From positions 157,937 through 221,936 of the forward strand of contig NZ_RRZK01000035.1 in NCBI RefSeq assembly GCF_004348895.1: DNA of 64,000 nucleotides, in the 5' to 3' direction. Numbering within the stretch: position 1 is the first letter of the stretch; each line of letters starts with the position of its first letter. Below are positions 63,101-64,000 of the stretch, piece after piece. A program made the translations under genes and the position numbers. The stretch comes from Pseudomonas vancouverensis (GTDB lineage: Bacteria > Pseudomonadota > Gammaproteobacteria > Pseudomonadales > Pseudomonadaceae). A model generated the notes under the pieces. That model did no database searches. It was not told the origin of the DNA and saw nothing but the letters and a program-made list of their open reading frames with translations.

Positions 63101-63663
63101 CAAGGCGTACCTACGACACCTGGGGCAACGTCGCGCTGTCGCCAACGGTGCCAAGCACTGGCGCCGGTATCGCCACGCTCAACCCGATTGCCGAGGTCGC
63201 ACCGGGGGACATCGACCTGATCGCACCGCTGGGCACCATCGACGCCGGTGAGGCGGGGATCCGTGTGTCGGGCAACATCAACATCATCGCCTTGCGGGTG
63301 GTCAACGCGGCGAACATCCAGGTGCAGGGCAAGTCGTCGGGCATCCCGGTGACGGCGACGGTGAACACCGGGGCGATCACCTCGGCCAGTTCCGCGGCGA
63401 CCTCGGCCAGCATGGCGGCGGACGACGTGGCGCGTCAGCAGCAGGCAGCGGCGCGCAAGAACCAGCCATCGATCGTCACCGTGCAGGTGCTGGGTTTCGG
63501 CGGCGAACCGCTGACGCCGAGCAGCGATGGCGCCAGTCGTGCGCCAACGCCGACACCGAGCTATAACCCGGACAGTCCGGTGCAGGTGCTCGGTGCCGGG
63601 ACCCTCGACGATCGCGCACGGGCGCAGTTGACGGAGGAGGAGCGGGGGCGTTTGACCTTGTAG
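51145..63663 (+). CDS. Giant filamentous hemagglutinin-type exoprotein (two-partner secretion TpsA, PdtA/HMW-like)
   Basis: A 4172-residue exoprotein. GTG 51145 or ATG 51148 can serve as start; AAAAGGA lies just upstream. Residues 1-49 are an extended signal peptide (core LAQAIALCLMAGSAQA). The TPS secretion domain covers about 140-300, with AILNWETFNVG and NRNGIVFSGSSQVNV (residues about 226-240). The rest is a long beta-helix of repeats rich in G, N, D and S. Cysteines occur only in the signal peptide and in pairs at 2024/2029, 3032/3039 and 3068/3075. The C-terminal region resembles DUF3739 of this family. It is coupled by position to the sigma/anti-sigma cassette. No TpsB gene is visible in the window. 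Confidence 0.9.
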   Translation: MMLARQARRHTRPLSVSRDTARAVDPALWLLKPLAQAIALCLMAGSAQAATAFSSGWFAAKGAAQQTAAARPGAALPGMTPPLAQQQRAREQLQRSVQTLNNTVAAIAAQQAAQAAGRAAAFATVQFVPDGMAEGGLKIDNGLTQGWQNAKAPEQIQVDGKTTVKIQQTADKAILNWETFNVGRNTSVEFAQQSNWAVLNRVNDPSARPSQIQGQIKGDGTVMLINRNGIVFSGSSQVNVRNLVAAAANITDIQFRDRGLYFDTSGSQPTFTDAAGKVLVEQGAQIETHKPTLSTDSGGYALLLGSEVDNAGTISTAKGQTVLGAGDRFYIRKGSGTEGNGFSTTFGSEVVPGFKADSTAKVRNSGLIQASTGDITLTGHEVVQNGVLLSSTSVATRGTIHLLNPSTDTSGSVTLGQGGVTAIMLDSSQLSALDSQHDAALTGVTGENPIRSDQSRIDIKSGGTVELQNGSITLATGGQVAVAAGKRSLVREGALIDVSGALGVNVSMGVNNIKINVQGNEQRDSSLNREGGTLNSNDVWVDVRELIYVPAGTNGYATDRWYTAGGLLEVGGYLGTQSHSIGEWMAQGGTVSFTGNDVVTEKGSLINLSGGTLDVQSGMIKQSWLRGADGRLYEVSRAPGDILYTGLYKGYEDHSERWGQTAYFFNPLIAPRERFESGYTVGRDAGQLVIATNNAVLDGQLLGEVFQGERQSQAPRAGLDGYAQSQTALARRAQLIVGSYVPRWSSATGGLMYAHDPVLDQVQLGGEPATSDEIPDLLGEVSATRKGKLFLDTQQLNGFRLGALKVASKDRIDVDAAVTVDAGGDITLFAPDVQVNADLIARGGSIRLGNVLSQFRDGARADVLIKAPDGNSTQVNVANGVQLDSRGLWSNLRTEPGEVAGLAYINGGLVSIRSSGDINLLDGSVLDVSSGGAVLANGKTRGGKGGDATLESSAITAPGKSQMVLDGEIRGYGVTGGGSLTVQAANIVIGQADSPSEEHSLQLQPSLFQQGFSAYNVTGLKTLQVPDDTVIDVTMPIYRFSDSAANQPSGVDPRMALELWTPPLFQENPIKGVLTQRSGASLALQVGSILSTLSDPSTNTLTLGLGSRISVDPGQRITLRSAGQITLQGELNAWSGTIDIRQQQFGSADPATSPQYADGKAHNRSIWIGEQAVLDVAGRVFTGVDTLGRVYGQVGKGGSIIIGGEIDSAKASATAADAYVIVRNGARLEASGASAILDIAGQGPTPVATDGGKIVLSSYNGVFLEGSLHAAAGGAGAAGGRLDIVQETPLYLDPMAGRDVRVGREIVITQRQNGSLLPDDLQPGEANSGLRYGTTRLSADQLMAGGFDSLNLFSNGLLSFDGDVDLHMGQSLSLFAVSLGLAKGSKDDAEINLAAPYLRLSGMGQYYAQFGVYRPVLPFINTTTMPVELAPAHFTARADLLDVGNSLSFGTHGLITQLSGPGLDVNQRGFDQVTLDSRGDLRILAPADGNRSNLWTSGDLTLSAAQIYPASDVRAIVRAGYQGYGVDANRTLRISGKGAALPAMPYSVFGTLDLYAGQIEQGGVIRAPLGSVMMGGDALIISHEVRLLSGSTTSVSAAGLVMPYGGTTDGIDYRYNNSSVLLNGITSDKSGVTLSSRYIDVQDGALIDLSGGGDLRGAGFVSGRGGSTDARFNPLVRNAADGTFSLPGLGSNPVYAIVPGNQSLYAPMLGEKGASDPRIGQQITIGAGVPGLAAGTYTLLPSTFALLPGAFRVEVNGQATPGVSEGALKMRNGSWSSTGQMSIANSGLRDSLASQIILTSPDVLRRYSQYNETSLTQFIISDAARRGIPRAQAPMDGRALNLVFNNSVDHDIALNFNGKALFNAAQGGVTGTAVIKGGNIEILGDGRERTAGFEGVSLYADTLNKLGAGRLTIGGTPIVTYGSGGNIISFRDTAFGVDVREGAVLSAPEVLMLVSTYGTGINIEAGAGINTLGRAEAPYSALGGFNYAPGQASLLLVSNGWNNVLAPAAANTSGNGGSIRIGTCADLACVNPAQLYSNGSIAIATDRPFDLGEAVRFGTRHLTLAVGAVNVGSAEAFAAANGRVPVGLTLNQNVLDRLLRGDTQYGAPAMETLGLTARDSFNFFGTVSLDTLDPHTGLSRLGSLVITTPAIYGFGETADVASIRTANLAWNGATQAPGAVISGGAGSGHGSLDLQAQRIEFGYGPISQPSGVEQNNRLALGFANVNLTASERITANHKGSLAVYEQQGAYDPVNGFTYSGGNLNLRAPLLTGEAASVNLLKAGNNLNFVSPLGNGAPGVADALGAELTLEGRNVLLDGRIALASGKLVVKSEADLSLTGNTVLDLAGRTLPFNEVSKYSWGGDVSLYSSQGNIRQAAGSRIDLSASNNQAGSFSAVALAPGAGVVDLQGEILGASSGFYDAGGTWVPYKAGGVDIRAQRLGNGDVSEAFAALNQRLNLGKVYGSRSFQLKQGNLVIGDGVKASEVNVSVDNGSLTVLGLIDASSERVGSIRLSAGNGLVLAGNAVLDAHGRVLRVDSYGKIIDAPNRAMVELNSGEGQLTLASGARIDLRHGTDAALGNLPGQNDGALRGTLELNAPRLGGGDIAIDASGALSIQGARSIGLNGTRRYSDALDGTDPAVSGRAYQVIDQAYLDRIHVDSTAFIDAALANSDLLQRKLAGLNNATYADAFHLRPGVEIASKTADGDLVVQGDLDLSGYRYASLNRHTQKTSTYGSGESGNLVIRAGGNLDIYGSINDGFVPPPDTADDGGWSLVAGRQPFGGDLIVPGTGVTLAGGTQYPQGAVLNYDLPIQAARLLNGTLLPTEAILAETYTLSAGTVLAAAVHDAAGNLLYAAGALLTDSVTLPAGSRLGAGTRLNQHTLMQAMLWPKGVPLPTRYDPDTLGSSGVVLERDLALLRGSLIPSMTSVVLPDGAGMIDLRPLEGSRQGRNWALASMLPSGSTSWSMRVVAGSDLEAADSRTVKPETVQGNLRLADTHYGLKVTESVARMVWAGDNEYGMPPYEPVPDDMIDYCEWIPGICAPMAPLVWAPGNGVGPVWTPVPDDMADECAKNPTLCIVNKPGKSAEVRKQMFSVLRTGTGDLDLMAAGNLSMTSPFGVYTAGTQSSNVDPRYNLARGRMSDDGSVLGSTDTENEQWVSGSTSLYQAWYPELGGNLTIGAGGSVSGDSLGRRTSGTAKTPIQVPSDAVGNWLWRQGTGEADQLTAWWINFGTYAAQPLADDGVEPGPLLVGFTGFGTLGGGNIALQAGSDGGMLRPLGDYAVNSNPRSQGLIVAVGSTGRVGADGSLLLTGGGDMDIRIGGSINPSLQARADASGTGLPRHDLQGTLVNLRGAVQMTGGAVGGINLQYGEMATQQDSQETRAFDPFTSTKASATGGLVLIPGDSNMRLNTRGDLVLGGAVDPGRVTLQNSTAFVTADGVEHAGGGLTGFSLWTDHTSIDLFSAGGNLTPSTQMGEVNVTRDRVPGLNTSPSDGRFVYPSILRAVAGQGSIYAGPSATFNGTGGDLTTRTYSLLLAPSSNGQLELLAGDSIYAGGYAINQSGASPLAIATPFAPAFDGYGKDRFNNAISLRTTRNADGVAALRNQIYPLFAFGADSYSGLSGVQSPARIYALTGDLVGIRSGETLRFTQTGRTWYEAAGPVWMMAGRDIVASGTYLGQPTVVPGDLGANVTSSGNLFIHNNPDDVSRVWAGRDILYSSFDIGGPGTLDINAGRNILMENRASINSIGPVVAGDKRPGASVVLQAGAGAQGPDYGRFIAHYLDPKNQAVSGTPLSEQPGKVVKTYDEELLSWLTLSYGFSGDGEQARAFYATLPGTEQAIFARQVYFAELRAGGLEYSDETGPRQGSYLRGRNAIAAFFPTTDVAGNTIRYDGDITLFGGAGVKTLFGGDIQMLTPGGGQVFGVEGAAPPSTAGIVTQGVGNIQLYSEGSILLGQSRIMTTFGGGILAWSAEGDINAGRGSKTTVVFTPPRRTYDTWGNVALSPTVPSTGAGIATLNPIAEVAPGDIDLIAPLGTIDAGEAGIRVSGNINIIALRVVNAANIQVQGKSSGIPVTATVNTGAITSASSAATSASMAADDVARQQQAAARKNQPSIVTVQVLGFGGEPLTPSSDGASRAPTPTPSYNPDSPVQVLGAGTLDDRARAQLTEEERGRLTL

Positions 63664-63682
63664 GGATGGCGTGATGTGCATG

Positions 63683-63713
63683 AAGGGGCGGCCGTTGGGC
63701 CGCCCCTTTTTTT
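63683..63713 (+). terminator. Terminator after the exoprotein gene
   Basis: AAGGGGCGGCC-GTTG-GGCCGCCCCTT followed by a run of T; an 11-base stem, 20 bases after the stop codon. Confidence 0.93.
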
Positions 63714-63717
63714 GCTG

Positions 63718-63747
63718 CCTGTGGGAGCGAGCTTGCTCCGGGCGGCG
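63718..63747. repeat. REP sequence
   Basis: CCTGTGGGAGCGAGCTTGCT followed by CCGGGCGGCG, a single REP unit, right after the terminator. Confidence 0.7.
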
Positions 63748-63790
63748 TTCCGACGATGGCTGTGGATGGGGCTACGTAATTTTTACTGGT

Positions 63791-64000
63791 GTACATATCC
63801 GTTGCTGCGGTAACGCCTACTTAGGGTTCCGCCCTTACGGCGGGTCACTTGGAGGAGCCCCAAGTAACCAAGGGCTCTTGCCCCTTTCGTTCGGTGCCTC
63901 GCCTAGGCTCGGCATGCCCTCGCTCCGGTCCTGCTCCGTGGGCCCGCCGCCATCGGCCATCCATGGCCGGGGGCGGCTACCGCGGCATCCCTGCCGCGGT
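63791..64000 (+). repeat. Long intergenic repeat, copy C (plus orientation, runs off the window)
   Basis: It starts GTACATATCCGTTGCTGCGG, as copy A does. From 63827 to about 63978 it is nearly identical to the reverse complement of copy B. It continues to the window edge, so its right boundary is unseen. Confidence 0.78.

Larger units (their letters stand above)
63664..64000. other. Gene-free end of window
   Basis: No gene is visible. It contains the exoprotein terminator, a REP unit at 63718-63747, and long repeat copy C. The next gene to the right, possibly the missing TpsB, is outside the window. Confidence 0.6.

Overview
The window looks like the chromosome of a fluorescent-group Pseudomonas. 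Coding regions are GC-rich, many short REP-type palindromes (core like GGGAGCGAGCTTGCTCGC) lie between genes, and the gene families are familiar from that genus: large NAD-dependent glutamate dehydrogenase, pepN with DUF2797 and YeaC-like neighbours, a MoxR/Bat-type operon, sbcDC, and a VreAIR-like cell-surface signalling cassette. No tRNA, rRNA, CRISPR array or insertion-sequence transposase was found.

Layout. 1-6.3 kb: the end of an Orn/Lys/Arg decarboxylase, a GNAT acetyltransferase, LysR and TetR regulators, an FMN reductase, and DUF2855 and DUF1853 proteins. 6.4-12.9 kb: nadK, a metallophosphatase, a rhomboid protease, and the YeaC-like, DUF2797 and pepN genes, tightly packed on the plus strand. 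12.9-14.1 kb: a gene-free repeat region with two related long repeats in inverted orientation. 14.1-20.3 kb: a YCF48/RND-exporter pair, a lactonase and three very small exported or membrane proteins. 20.5-32.9 kb: two minus-strand operons, moxR-DUF58-DUF4381-batA-batB/C-batD and sbcD-sbcC-GST.

33.0-36.2 kb is an AT-richer island and the main discovery of the window. It holds a stand-alone YcaO enzyme gene and an ABC exporter gene, preceded by an unannotated 37-residue peptide gene with a strong ribosome-binding site, a good sigma70-like promoter, leader hairpins and a 24-bp perfect palindrome between peptide and ycaO. I read it as a minimal ribosomally made peptide (RiPP) locus. It lacks the E1-like/ocin-ThiF partner, TfuA, leader peptidase and cysteine-bearing core of known YcaO pathways. 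Next to it lies a small gene that appears broken by a one-base deletion in a G run.

36.7-48.5 kb: a small possible Imm10-like gene, gdhB, a delta-60-repeat protein, a lipoprotein, a cupin, a monooxygenase-fold protein, a MocR regulator divergent from an AhpD-like gene, and a small exported protein. 48.6-63.7 kb: an STN/TonB-C hybrid protein, a FecI-type sigma factor, a FecR-type anti-sigma factor, a terminator, then a 4172-residue two-partner-secretion exoprotein. This resembles the P. aeruginosa PUMA3 (VreA-VreI-VreR) system beside the PdtA exoprotein, but no TpsB transporter gene is present in the window. The window ends inside a third copy of the long repeat.
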